64,000 bases of DNA from Bacteroidota bacterium (GTDB taxonomy: Bacteria > Bacteroidota > Ignavibacteria > Ignavibacteriales > Ignavibacteriaceae): positions 1 through 64,000 of the forward strand of contig JAKAGV010000013.1 in assembly GCA_021815405.1 (NCBI GenBank). The letters run 5' to 3'. The translations under genes and the position numbers were made by a program. Positions 18,896-27,465 of this stretch are shown piece after piece; position 1 is the stretch's first letter; the number at the start of each line of letters is the position of its first letter. Below the pieces are notes generated by a model. The model saw nothing but the letters and a program-made list of their open reading frames with translations, did no database searches and had not been told where the DNA came from.

Positions 18896-19060
18896 GAATT
18901 TTAAATAATAGGCTTTACAAAAACTTTTAATAAGAGTTGAGCTTTTTAAAAAAAATTGGAAAACTCTGTAAAATGGTTTAAAATTCAGTATTTTTTCTAC
19001 GAAGCATTGAAAATTTAAATATTTTTTCGATATTTATAATATTGAAAGATTTACTTTTGA

Positions 19061-20575
19061 ATGGAAAAAAACGAAATCAAAAATAACGATTACAAATTTT
19101 CTTTGTTGAATGCTACTTTAAATGCAATAGATGAGGGAGTACTGGTAATTAATCTAATGGGGGAAGTAGTATTTTATAATACAAAATTCCTTGACATCTG
19201 GTCACTCACCAAAGAGAAAATGAATGACAGAGGTTCTCAGGAAATTATCAAAATTGCCACCAAGATTCCTGTGACGGAAGAAAATTCCTTCAAACAAATT
19301 GAAAATTCAAACATCAATATAAACCTTGAATTAAAAGATGTGATGAATTTTAATGATGGAAAAATTATCGAAAGATATTCCCGGCCGGAAGTAATTAGCG
19401 GTGAAATGGTCGGGCGTGTCTGGACATATAAAGATATTACTGAAATAATTTCGACTGAAAGGCAGCTTTATCAAGAAAAGGACTTTTTACAGGCGTTAAT
19501 GGATAATATCCCGGATATGATTTATTTCAAGGATACTAAATCCAGATTTACAAGAATTAATAAAGCTGAAGCCGGATTGCTCGGTATTGACAATCCGGCA
19601 GAGGCTTATGGAAAAACAGATTTCGATTATTTCGATCCTGTTCATGCAAAAGTTGCTTTTGAGGATGAGCAAAAAATTATGCTTGACAGAAAAGGCATGG
19701 TATCAAAAGCTGAAAAAATAAGACGTGCAGGTAAAGAATATATTTGGGTAACTGCAACAAAGGTTCCTATCCTCGATAAAGAAAATAATGTAATTGGTAT
19801 AGTTGGAATTTCGAGAGATGTTACGGCAAGTAAACTGGATGAAGAAAAGCTGAGAAAGTATTCTGAAGAATTAAATGAATTAAATATGGGCAAGGATAAA
19901 TTTTTTTCGATATTAGCACATGATTTACGAAGCCCACTCAGCCCCCTGCTAGGTCTTTCGGAAGTTCTTACAAAAGATTTTGATAATTTATCATACGAAG
20001 AGATCAAAGAATTCACCAAGGATATATACGAAGCAATTAAGAGACAATTCAATCTGCTTGAAAATCTTCTTAGCTGGTCAAGAATGCAGACAGGCAAAAT
20101 GGTTTGCAGCCCTGTTGAAATAAAGTTATATGAAAAAGTAAACAGTGTTGTCTCTTTGCTTAAAGAAGCTGCAAGAGACAAAAAGATATCCTTAAAAAAT
20201 TTAATAAATCCCGATTTATTTGTTTATGCAGATTCTGATATGCTGCATTCCATTCTTCAAAATTTAATTTCTAACGCAATTAAATTTACTTATCCGGAAG
20301 GTGAGATTGAGATCCTATCAAGAGAGGACGGCAGCTTCGCTGAGATTATTATTAAAGACAACGGTATTGGCATAAAGGAAGAAGATCTTGCTAATATTTT
20401 CGGATTAAATTGTTTTACAACATACGGTACAAATAAGGAAAAAGGCACGGGACTAGGATTACTAATTTGTAAAGAGATGGTGGAACGAAACGGTGGTAAA
20501 ATTAGAGTTGAAAGTGAATATCAAAAGGGAAGTAAATTTATTTTTTCATTACCTGAGTTCGTTCTAAAAAGCTAA
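19061..20575 (+). CDS. cytoplasmic PAS-PAS sensor histidine kinase
   Basis: A 504-residue kinase with no membrane segment. Two PAS domains are visible: 15-130, and 140-260 with the DNIPDMIYFKDTKSRF start and IGIVGISRDVT end. The HisKA box ILAHDLRSPLSPLL puts the phospho-acceptor at His287. The HATPase domain (about 385-500) has the N box LQNLISNAIKF, G1 DNGIGIKEED and G2 GTGLGLLICKE. It would sense an internal signal or bind a cofactor through PAS. No response regulator is adjacent, so it is an orphan. The upstream spacer to rplM is shared by divergent transcription; the ribosome binding site is weak. Confidence 0.92.
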   Translation: MEKNEIKNNDYKFSLLNATLNAIDEGVLVINLMGEVVFYNTKFLDIWSLTKEKMNDRGSQEIIKIATKIPVTEENSFKQIENSNININLELKDVMNFNDGKIIERYSRPEVISGEMVGRVWTYKDITEIISTERQLYQEKDFLQALMDNIPDMIYFKDTKSRFTRINKAEAGLLGIDNPAEAYGKTDFDYFDPVHAKVAFEDEQKIMLDRKGMVSKAEKIRRAGKEYIWVTATKVPILDKENNVIGIVGISRDVTASKLDEEKLRKYSEELNELNMGKDKFFSILAHDLRSPLSPLLGLSEVLTKDFDNLSYEEIKEFTKDIYEAIKRQFNLLENLLSWSRMQTGKMVCSPVEIKLYEKVNSVVSLLKEAARDKKISLKNLINPDLFVYADSDMLHSILQNLISNAIKFTYPEGEIEILSREDGSFAEIIIKDNGIGIKEEDLANIFGLNCFTTYGTNKEKGTGLGLLICKEMVERNGGKIRVESEYQKGSKFIFSLPEFVLKS

Positions 20576-20584
20576 AAAAAACGA

Positions 20585-20660
20585 AATGTCATTAGCACAA
20601 AAGTGGGAATCTATTCGATAATCAAAATTTCAAGATTACCGTTTTCACGGGAATGACCTT
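20585..20660. repeat. MITE-like inverted-repeat element between convergent genes
   Basis: The left arm 20585-20612 starts with AATGTCATT and ends GGGAATCT. The right arm 20633-20660 is its imperfect complement (complement starts AAAGGTCATTCCCG and ends GGTAATCT). Together they make a 76-bp element with ~28-bp arms and a 20-bp centre. The GTCATTCCCG...GGGAATC end pattern is like dispersed intergenic repeats known in many bacteria. It sits between convergent genes and could double as a bidirectional terminator. Confidence 0.6.
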
Positions 20661-20701
20661 TTTAGACTGCACTCATTACCTAAAACAAAATCATTTACCG
20701 A

Positions 20702-21448
20702 CTAAAACAAACTTCGTCCAAATTTAAAAGATTTAATCATTCCATAGAATACCGGTTGAAATGATTTGAAAGCATCTTCACCTTCCATAATTAATTCAAA
20801 ACTGAAATCCTCATCGGAGTTTGTCCGGATGTATAATGTCTGAGAAATCTGTCCTTCAAGTTTTTCCGGATTGTTGTAATAAATAGTGTAACTGTTCATC
20901 TTCACTTTATATTTGTAACGGCTTGCTGAGAAAAGATCTTTATCTTTTACTTCAAGATGAACATAAGGAGGCGGATTATAATTGCCAAGACTGGACCAGA
21001 AAGTTACGCCGTCTAATTTATTCCTAACATCTTGATCAACATATGTCCATCCCGCCGGATACTTAATAGAAACGTTTAATGTAGGTTCCTTGTAAACCTG
21101 ATTCAATCCCGAAGTATCTATTTTAACATTTGAAAAACTGTAATAGGCTGCGTTAGTAGTAAGTTCTCTTTCATTTTTGGATTTATTCTGCTCTCTATCT
21201 TTATTTATTAACTTTTCTGATTTACTATTTTTCTTCGGTATATTTTTTTGATCAGCATTATTTAAAGTTCTGGAATTTAAATCCTGCGTAGTAACTTGAA
21301 CAAAAGGCGGATTTACTCTTGCGGACTCATTTGCAGCATTTAACAAAATTAAAATTGAAAAAAGTATACCGGCATGTATCAGCACAGATACCGTAGTGCT
21401 TACAACATCAGGACGGTTGTTTCCAATTTCAATTTTGAAAGACTTCAT
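20702..21448 (-). CDS. membrane-anchored protein with a C-terminal PsbP-like domain, unknown function
   Basis: From the ATG at 21448 the protein has 248 residues: a short basic start (MKSFKIEIGNNRPD), one TM segment (about 15-38) and a polar Asn/Lys-rich linker (45-105). A globular domain of ~135 residues has a LNVSIKYPAGWTYVDQ opening and a LYIRTNSDEDFSFELIMEG segment. The fold pattern (YPxGW, then strands) recalls PsbP/LpqN-type domains; I do not know its function. The frame stays open to 21622, but the extra 58 residues are coded by a GC-richer segment unlike the gene; AAGAG just before 21448 supports the shorter start. It ends convergently with the kinase. Confidence 0.65.
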   Translation of the reverse strand: MKSFKIEIGNNRPDVVSTTVSVLIHAGILFSILILLNAANESARVNPPFVQVTTQDLNSRTLNNADQKNIPKKNSKSEKLINKDREQNKSKNERELTTNAAYYSFSNVKIDTSGLNQVYKEPTLNVSIKYPAGWTYVDQDVRNKLDGVTFWSSLGNYNPPPYVHLEVKDKDLFSASRYKYKVKMNSYTIYYNNPEKLEGQISQTLYIRTNSDEDFSFELIMEGEDAFKSFQPVFYGMIKSFKFGRSLF

Positions 21449-21640
21449 AACTCTTTTAAAAGTACAACTAAATTTAATCATCATTTTATAATTAAGCACC
21501 AATCCAGATTTTCCATATGCCGAACAATCGGAACTAAAAAGCAAAGATCGGGACAGGCACCGGGCAAATACCAAACGCCGCTTTGAGATATGCTCTACTT
21601 TGCCAAAGCTCTGATGCTGCATACGGTTTATTCGGTTTTA
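21449..21640. other. GC-richer stretch of uncertain nature upstream of the PsbP-like gene
   Basis: About 150 bp (roughly 21500-21630) are clearly richer in G+C than the surrounding intergenic DNA and stay open in more than one frame on the minus strand. In frame with the downstream gene it codes a basic, Cys/Ser-rich peptide unlike normal proteins (for example FARCLSRSLLFSS). A CGGGACAGGCACCGGG block lies at about 21549-21564. It could be a dispersed repeat, a gene remnant or a structured leader; I cannot decide. Confidence 0.35.
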
Positions 21641-21697
21641 GTTAGAATTTAGTTAAAGGAAATGCAGCCCAAGGAATTCATAAAGTTAGTTGAATCG

Positions 21698-21910
21698 ACA
21701 TGAATGGAAATTTTTATTCCCTAAATAGAATATTTAATGCCCTTATTTGTAAATTTAATAGCATAAATAGTATATTTATCAACGTAAATTAAATATTAAT
21801 AACTCTAAATAGTAATTTTATCCACATAAAAAGAATATCAATTAACAAAAATAGAAATAAATATTTCCTAAAATGAAATAATGATGACATATAAGGTGAG
21901 TAAATAAGTC
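21698..21910. repeat. array of ten 21-bp-phased imperfect boxes
   Basis: A 10-bp box, roughly [AC]C[AC]TAAATAG, recurs at exactly 21-bp steps. It starts at 21698, 21719, 21740, 21761, 21782, 21803, 21824, 21845, 21866 and 21887. Examples are CCCTAAATAG, GCATAAATAG, CTCTAAATAG, ACATAAAAAG, ACAAAAATAG. In the 21-bp unit the G at the box end is kept in nine of ten copies and the C near its start in most, while the intervening 11 bp are variable A/T. A period of two helical turns places all boxes on one face of DNA. The array ends ~140 bp before the XRE-type gene start. No coding frame runs through it. Confidence 0.7.
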
Positions 21911-22046
21911 GATTTTGTATTTCGGAATGTATTTTTTCACTATTTTGAAGGATTTTTCTTAATTATGAAGTAATTCATAGTTGTCATTCAGCGAATCAAA
22001 TGATAATTTTCATCAGGAAATTCAAAATATACGAAGGAGAACCTTT

Positions 22047-22400
22047 ATGCTTAAATATAATCTTTCAAAAATCTTTGCGGCAAGAGGAATAGTTTATAAA
22101 ACTGCTTACCTAAATAAACTTGGATTTTCCCCGAGGGTATCAAACAGAATTGCAAGCGGCGAATTTGTTAGCCTGTCACCTTATCATTTGGAAGTCTTAT
22201 GCCTCGGGCTAAACTGCACGCCGAATGATTTAATGGAATGGCAGCCGGATAAACCCGAACTTTTAAATGAAGATGTGCAACTAAAAAAATTATTAAGCAC
22301 GGAGAATAATTATAATATTCTGAGAATAATAAACGGTGTTCCGATTGATAAGATGGAAGAGTTTTCTAAAAAGATAGAAGAAGTGAAGAAGAATTTGTAA
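22047..22400 (+). CDS. small XRE-type (HTH_26-like) DNA-binding protein
   Basis: A 117-residue protein. The first ~68 residues form a Cro/C1-type helix-turn-helix: YNLSKIFAARGI, then AYLNKLGFSPRVSNRIASGE as the recognition region, then LEVLCLGLNCTPNDLMEWQPD, the usual end of this domain class. The C-terminal 45 residues are a charged helical region (KMEEFSKKIEEVKKN) that may dimerise. The ATG at 22047 is preceded by AAGGAG at proper spacing; an upstream TTG start would add 22 residues without an SD site, so I reject it. The protein follows the phased repeat array and is the natural candidate to bind it; that is inference. Confidence 0.82.
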   Translation: MLKYNLSKIFAARGIVYKTAYLNKLGFSPRVSNRIASGEFVSLSPYHLEVLCLGLNCTPNDLMEWQPDKPELLNEDVQLKKLLSTENNYNILRIINGVPIDKMEEFSKKIEEVKKNL

Positions 22401-22448
22401 GCAGATATAAAATCTTTACTTTTTACTCTTTTAAAATATAGTAAAAAA

Positions 22449-22543
22449 TGAAAATGGAATTTGAGAACAGAAGTCAGAGGTCAGTCTAAATGACTTCTTG
22501 TAGAAGTCGGTATCTGATCTCCGACAACTGATCCTTATTTTCA
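22449..22543. repeat. 95-bp imperfect inverted-repeat element
   Basis: TGAAAAT (22449-22455) and ATTTTCA (22537-22543) bound an element. Its arms pair imperfectly: GAACAGAAGTCAGAGGTCAG, about 22465-22484, against the complement of 22514-22533 (15 of 20 positions). In the centre GACTTCT (22492-22498) and AGAAGTC (22502-22508) make a perfect 7-bp stem with a 3-nt loop. It sits between the XRE gene and the response-regulator gene and looks like a miniature inverted-repeat element rather than a terminator, since no T-run follows. Confidence 0.5.
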
Positions 22544-22591
22544 TTCTCTTTTCATTTTAACTGATTATTTTTGTGAAAAGATTAAATTACT

Positions 22592-23275
22592 ATGCGTGTA
22601 CTTTTAGTTGAAGATGATAAAAAAATAACCGCTGCTCTTTCAAAAGGATTGAGGGCGGAAGGATATGCTGTTGATTCTGCTGCTGATGGTGTGAAAGGCG
22701 AAGAACTTGCAACAATAAATAGTTATGATCTAATTATTCTGGATATTATGCTGCCCAAGCAGGATGGCTGGCAAACATGCGACAATCTTCGCAAAGCAAA
22801 AGTACTTACTCCTATTATTATGCTTACTGCTCTTGATGATGTTTCAGATAAAATAAAAGGCTTGGACAGCGGTGCTGATGATTACCTTGCAAAACCTTTC
22901 CACTTTGGTGAACTGCTTGCCCGAATGCGCGCTCTTCTTAGAAGAGGTAATGAAATTAAATCTTCGGTGCTTGAAAAATTCGGATTGAAACTTGATTTAA
23001 ACACTCACATAGCCAGCCGGGAAGGCAGAGAAATTCTGCTTTCCACCAAAGAATTTGCTCTACTTGAATTGTTTATGATGAACCCGAATAAAATTTTATC
23101 ACGGGAAACAATATCAGAACATTTGTGGGATATGAACTTTGACCCGCGCAGTAATGTTATTGAGGCGTTCGTAAAATTTTTACGTCAGAAAATTGATAAA
23201 GATTTTGATAAACAGCTTATTCAAACAGTAAGGGGCTCCGGATATATTTTTAGAGAAGATGATGTTCTCTATTAA
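22592..23275 (+). CDS. OmpR/PhoB-family response regulator (CusR-like)
   Basis: A 227-residue two-component regulator. The receiver domain (1-118) has the acidic pair ED at 7-8, phospho-acceptor Asp51 in LIILDIMLP, Thr79 and Lys101. The winged-helix DNA-binding domain (about 128-224) has LLSTKEFALLELFM and VRGSGYIFRE. Its nearest relatives by pattern are CusR/PcoR-type metal-response regulators, but the signal here is unknown. Its last 17 bases overlap the histidine kinase gene that follows, so the pair is coupled. A TonB-type receptor and an efflux set lie downstream and may be its targets. Confidence 0.94.
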   Translation: MRVLLVEDDKKITAALSKGLRAEGYAVDSAADGVKGEELATINSYDLIILDIMLPKQDGWQTCDNLRKAKVLTPIIMLTALDDVSDKIKGLDSGADDYLAKPFHFGELLARMRALLRRGNEIKSSVLEKFGLKLDLNTHIASREGREILLSTKEFALLELFMMNPNKILSRETISEHLWDMNFDPRSNVIEAFVKFLRQKIDKDFDKQLIQTVRGSGYIFREDDVLY

Positions 23276-24644
23276 ATCAAAAATAATTTTGGCTTACACG
23301 TTAGTTTTCGGACTTATGCTTACCGTCTTTGCATTTATAATTTATCATAGCACAAAAGAAGCAGCATTTCTAAAGCTTAATACAAACCTGAAAGCTTATT
23401 CAATTTCCTTGCGTGCCGAAATAGAGGATGAACTGGATGATTCTGCGTCATTAAATTTAAAAAGATTATCTTCCATTAAATCTAAAGGTTTAATAGGAGA
23501 AAGATTTCAGTTATTTAACATTCAAGGAAATATTATAATCTATGATTCAGTGCTTTCAAAGGCTTCTATGCCTAACATGGATAAAATTTTGAACGAATCA
23601 TATGAAATAGATAGACAGAAGATAGGTCACCGTAGATATCATATTTTATGGAGTAAATTCGAGACTGAAAATGATTCGGTTTATATCCTCGAAACTGCGG
23701 CATCGGTTAAAGATGTTTTCGATGAATTAGATCGATTATTTTATTTATTTATAATTATAATTCCTGCCGGATTAATCTTAACTGGGTTTGCAGCATATTT
23801 TATTTCTAAAGCTGCATTTAAACCGGTGAATCAAATGGCGGAAACAGCTAAAAATATTTCCGGTGTAAACCTTGAACAACGCCTTGAACTTCCAAGAGCT
23901 AAAGACGAGGTAAGAGCTTTAGGCGAAACTTTAAATGAAATGATTGAAAGAATTGATAATGCATTCCGGAGCCAGAAAAGGTTCGTCGCTAATGCCTCTC
24001 ATGAAATTAGAACGCCGCTAACAGTAATTCAAACCGAACTTGAGATCTTAGAAAAAAGATTAAATGATAATGAATCCAAGGAAAGTATAAAGAATGCACT
24101 CTCGGAAATTGAAGACCTTACCAAACTTACTAATTCACTATTAACAATTACAAAGCTTGATTCTTCAGAAACTAAATTGAATATAAGCCGCGTAAGAATT
24201 GATGAACTACTTGCCGATTGCGTCCAGGCTATGAACCAATCTGCAATTAAGAAAAATACTCAACTGAATTTATCGATTGAGGATGCAATCGAAATTAATG
24301 CCGACAAAGAAAAGTTGAAAAGTGTTTTCTTAAACTTAATTGATAATGCAATTAAGTATTCGCCGGAATGTTCCAGTGTTTCAATAATACTTGAAAAACT
24401 TAATGATAATAAAATAAAAGTCAGCGTGGAAAATACCGGCACAGGAATATCGCCGTCCGATATTCCTTATATCTTCAACAGGTTTTACAGGTCGAATGAA
24501 ATCCGTTCCGAAGTAAGCGGCAGCGGCTTGGGGCTGGCAATCGCAAAAGAAGTTGTGGAATTGCATAGAGGAGAGATTAAGGCTGAAAGTAAAGTTGGGG
24601 AAAAAACAATCTTTAGTGTTATACTTCCGGAAATTAATGCTTAA
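23259..24644 (+). CDS. two-TM sensor histidine kinase (CusS-like)
   Basis: A 461-residue kinase. TM1 (about 8-30) and TM2 (about 161-184) frame a periplasmic sensor domain of ~130 residues; a HAMP domain follows (185-237). The H box is NASHEIRTPLTVIQ, the N box LNLIDNAIKYSPE, the G boxes NTGTGISPSDIP and GSGLGLAIAKEV. It pairs with the overlapping OmpR-type regulator. Two adjacent ATGs start it; either is possible. The periplasmic domain has no obvious His/Met/Cys clusters, so a metal signal, suggested by the CusS-like build, is uncertain. Confidence 0.92.
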   Translation: MMFSIKSKIILAYTLVFGLMLTVFAFIIYHSTKEAAFLKLNTNLKAYSISLRAEIEDELDDSASLNLKRLSSIKSKGLIGERFQLFNIQGNIIIYDSVLSKASMPNMDKILNESYEIDRQKIGHRRYHILWSKFETENDSVYILETAASVKDVFDELDRLFYLFIIIIPAGLILTGFAAYFISKAAFKPVNQMAETAKNISGVNLEQRLELPRAKDEVRALGETLNEMIERIDNAFRSQKRFVANASHEIRTPLTVIQTELEILEKRLNDNESKESIKNALSEIEDLTKLTNSLLTITKLDSSETKLNISRVRIDELLADCVQAMNQSAIKKNTQLNLSIEDAIEINADKEKLKSVFLNLIDNAIKYSPECSSVSIILEKLNDNKIKVSVENTGTGISPSDIPYIFNRFYRSNEIRSEVSGSGLGLAIAKEVVELHRGEIKAESKVGEKTIFSVILPEINA

Positions 24645-24855
24645 TATAAATAAGTTAAATTGTTGCCTAAAATAATTTTCCTAAAAGTTTTCCGATTCAT
24701 TTTTTAAACTTAAAAGGCTTTAACTTTGTCATAGTCACAAAATCTTAATGATAGTTAACTTACTTTTAAACTTTTCATCTTATTTTCATCTGGAAAAATT
24801 AAATTAACGCTCCATTTAAGGGTAAGATATTATAATTATTATATACTGATATACT

Positions 24856-27291
24856 ATGCTCAAACGAAATATTACTGTTATAATCTTCACAATTATTTTA
24901 AGCAATTTATTATTCGCTTACCAAAACATGAATTCAAATAATTCCGGGACTATTACCGGAAAGGTTATTGACTTATCTACTAAAAAGCCGATAGAATTTT
25001 CCAACGTCATTCTATTCAATCAAAAAGATAGCACTCAAATCACCGGAGCAGTTACCGACAAGAATGGAAGTTTCGTCTTAAGAAATCTTAATGAAGGCAA
25101 ATATTATCTATCTATACAATTTGTCGGGTATACAAGAAAAGTAGTAAGAAATATTTTGATTTCGAATGAAAGCCGTAATAAAAATTTAGGTGATATATAT
25201 CTAAACCCGACTGCCATAACATTGCAAAATGTTGTGGTTCAGGGAAAGCGGAATCCTATTTCATATGAGCTTGATAAACAAGTAATCGATGTAAGCCAGA
25301 TTCACACAGCTATGTCAGGTACTGCAGCAGACGTACTTGAAAACGTTCCCTCAGTCAGCGTTGATATTGATGGAACTGTCAGTCTTAGAGGCAGTACAAA
25401 TTTTCAAGTGCTGATAAACGGACGACCTTCAGTTATGGATGCACAGGATGCATTGCAGCAAATCCCTGCCAGTTCAATTAAAAGTATAGAACTGATGACA
25501 AATCCATCTGCAAAATATGATGCAAGCGGCACTGCCGGTATTATTAATATTGTTCTTAAGAAAGACAGCGACCTTGGTTTAAGCGGTATTGTAAATGTTA
25601 TGGGAGGATTAAACGATAAATACGGATCGGATTTTCTTTTACAGTATAAAACCCCTGCTGTAAGCTATGATTTCGGTGCGTACTTTTACCGCCGTTCTTT
25701 TCCCGGCTCAAACCTTCAGGAGAAACAATTTATTATCGGAAATAATACTTCGTACCTTAACTCTACCGGCAGCTTTCTCTGGCAAAGGATCTATTCCGGC
25801 ATAAGAGGAGGCTTAGAGTTTAATCTTAGCGAGAATGACAACCTTTCATTAAGCGGCAGGTATGGTTCCGGACAGTTCCATAGAAATTCAATATTAAATT
25901 ACGATCAATGGTCAAATACAGATCCTCAACAGTTGTATTATTTGAGCAATACAAACGGAAACCATTACGGTACATACTATGCTGTGAATACAAATTACAT
26001 CCACAAGTTTGAAGTAAAAGGCGAAGAGTTAACAGCTGATATTATGTTCCATCATAATAATTCTAATGAATCTGCGTTGACTTCTGCAACTGAAAACAAC
26101 ATTCAATTAAATGGTACCGAAACAACAGAGCTTGGACCAAGCAGTGAGATTAGAGGCAAGATGGATTATACTTTGCCCTTTACCAAGTTTGAAAAATTTT
26201 CAGCGGGAACAGAATACTTCAGCAGAATAAGCCAAGATATAAACGGACTTTATAATTTTGATTCGACTAACTACAGCTACCAATTTCAGCCAAAGTTCAG
26301 CAACACAAACGATTTTAACCGCACACGATTTGCCGCTTACGCGATGTTCTCAAATCAATGGGATAGTCTCGGAGTACAGTTGGGGTTCAGAACCGAATAT
26401 ACTTATCAGCTTGTAAAATTAGAAGAGACTAATCAACAGTATGCTTTCAGCAGATGGGATTACTTCCCTTCTGTTCATGCTTCATACAATTTTGCCGGCG
26501 GTACTCAAATAATGGCTAGCTATACTCGCAGAATTAATAGACCAGATGGCGGAGACCTTGAACCATTCTATACCTGGTTCAACGCCAACAACGTAAGAAT
26601 TGGAAATCCAAATCTAAGACCGGAGCTGATTGATTCTTATGAATTAGGATGGCAAACGTTTTTTGGTCCTATCTCCTTTTCAAATGATTTTTATTACCGG
26701 TTTACTCACGATAAAATCGAGCAGATAAATTCAGTTTATGCTGAAGATGTTACACTCAACTCAATAGCTAATGTTGGAACAGATTATTCACTTGGCGCTG
26801 AATTTATGATTATGTTCAAACCAATTCATTTTTGGGATTTCAATTTGATGGGCGATGTTTATGACTACAGAATCAGCGGTGCATTGTTTAACCAGTCATT
26901 CGCAAGAGAAAGCTTCAACTGGAGTATAAAGAATAATAATGTATTTAAAATAAGTTCTACAACGGATATACAACTGAACACAAGATATTTCAGCCCGTCC
27001 GTTACGGCACAGGGTAAATGGAATGGATTCTTTACAACTGATCTTGGAGTAAAGCAGGATATAATTCCAAAGCGCTTGTCTCTGGTGCTGCAGGTAAATG
27101 ATTTATTCAGAACAGGTCATCGTGAGTTTACTTCTCAAGGGATAGATTTTTATAATTATAATTATTTTACAAGGAAGTCTCCTATGGTTGTCCTGAATTT
27201 GAAATATATCTTTAACAATTTTGATGAACGTAAACAGTCAGGCAATAACATGGACGACAGCGGAAGCGGCGGAGGAGGCGAGCAGCAGTAG
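24856..27291 (+). CDS. TonB-dependent receptor family, outer membrane beta-barrel (OMP_b-brl_3)
   Basis: An 811-residue outer-membrane protein. Signal peptide 1-21; a carboxypeptidase regulatory-like beta-sandwich (about 33-115, with GKVIDLSTKKPIEFSNV); a plug domain (about 122-235, with GTAADVLENVPSVSVD and GTAGIINIVLK); then a large barrel ending near residue 790. Family members lack a clear TonB box and are common in Bacteroidota. The substrate is unknown. The chain ends in a hydrophilic Gly/Ser-rich tail (SGSGGGGEQQ) instead of a terminal aromatic strand residue, which is unusual. It follows the CusRS-like pair on the same strand after 211 nt. Confidence 0.9.
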   Translation: MLKRNITVIIFTIILSNLLFAYQNMNSNNSGTITGKVIDLSTKKPIEFSNVILFNQKDSTQITGAVTDKNGSFVLRNLNEGKYYLSIQFVGYTRKVVRNILISNESRNKNLGDIYLNPTAITLQNVVVQGKRNPISYELDKQVIDVSQIHTAMSGTAADVLENVPSVSVDIDGTVSLRGSTNFQVLINGRPSVMDAQDALQQIPASSIKSIELMTNPSAKYDASGTAGIINIVLKKDSDLGLSGIVNVMGGLNDKYGSDFLLQYKTPAVSYDFGAYFYRRSFPGSNLQEKQFIIGNNTSYLNSTGSFLWQRIYSGIRGGLEFNLSENDNLSLSGRYGSGQFHRNSILNYDQWSNTDPQQLYYLSNTNGNHYGTYYAVNTNYIHKFEVKGEELTADIMFHHNNSNESALTSATENNIQLNGTETTELGPSSEIRGKMDYTLPFTKFEKFSAGTEYFSRISQDINGLYNFDSTNYSYQFQPKFSNTNDFNRTRFAAYAMFSNQWDSLGVQLGFRTEYTYQLVKLEETNQQYAFSRWDYFPSVHASYNFAGGTQIMASYTRRINRPDGGDLEPFYTWFNANNVRIGNPNLRPELIDSYELGWQTFFGPISFSNDFYYRFTHDKIEQINSVYAEDVTLNSIANVGTDYSLGAEFMIMFKPIHFWDFNLMGDVYDYRISGALFNQSFARESFNWSIKNNNVFKISSTTDIQLNTRYFSPSVTAQGKWNGFFTTDLGVKQDIIPKRLSLVLQVNDLFRTGHREFTSQGIDFYNYNYFTRKSPMVVLNLKYIFNNFDERKQSGNNMDDSGSGGGGEQQ

Positions 27292-27327
27292 ACCCGCTGT
27301 AAAAAGTTTTTAATACCAATATAAATT

Positions 27328-27434
27328 AGTATATAGTATAAGGTTATACAGGTATATGGTTGAAGTGCTTATTACTTATCGCTTATAATAGACCTTATAT
27401 CGTATACCGCTATAACTTATACCGTTATACCACT
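27328..27434. repeat. imperfect inverted repeat between receptor and YVTN genes
   Basis: The segment 27328-27360 (begins AGTATATAGTATAAGG, ends GGTATATGGT) is largely complementary to 27400-27434 (starts CGTATACCGC, ends TTATACCACT), with ~40 bp between. The right arm also contains two direct copies of TATACCGyTATA. The intergenic space has no gene. It may be a transcript-stabilising hairpin, a weak terminator or a small repeat element. Confidence 0.45.
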
Positions 27435-27465
27435 ATTCTCAATTTACAACAAAAGCGAGCTTAGC

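Noticed and set aside
21698-21910. Reading the 21-bp array as a CRISPR
   Set aside because: The conserved box is only ~10 bp, copies are degenerate, spacers are ~11 bp and no cas genes are near. The pattern fits phased binding sites better.
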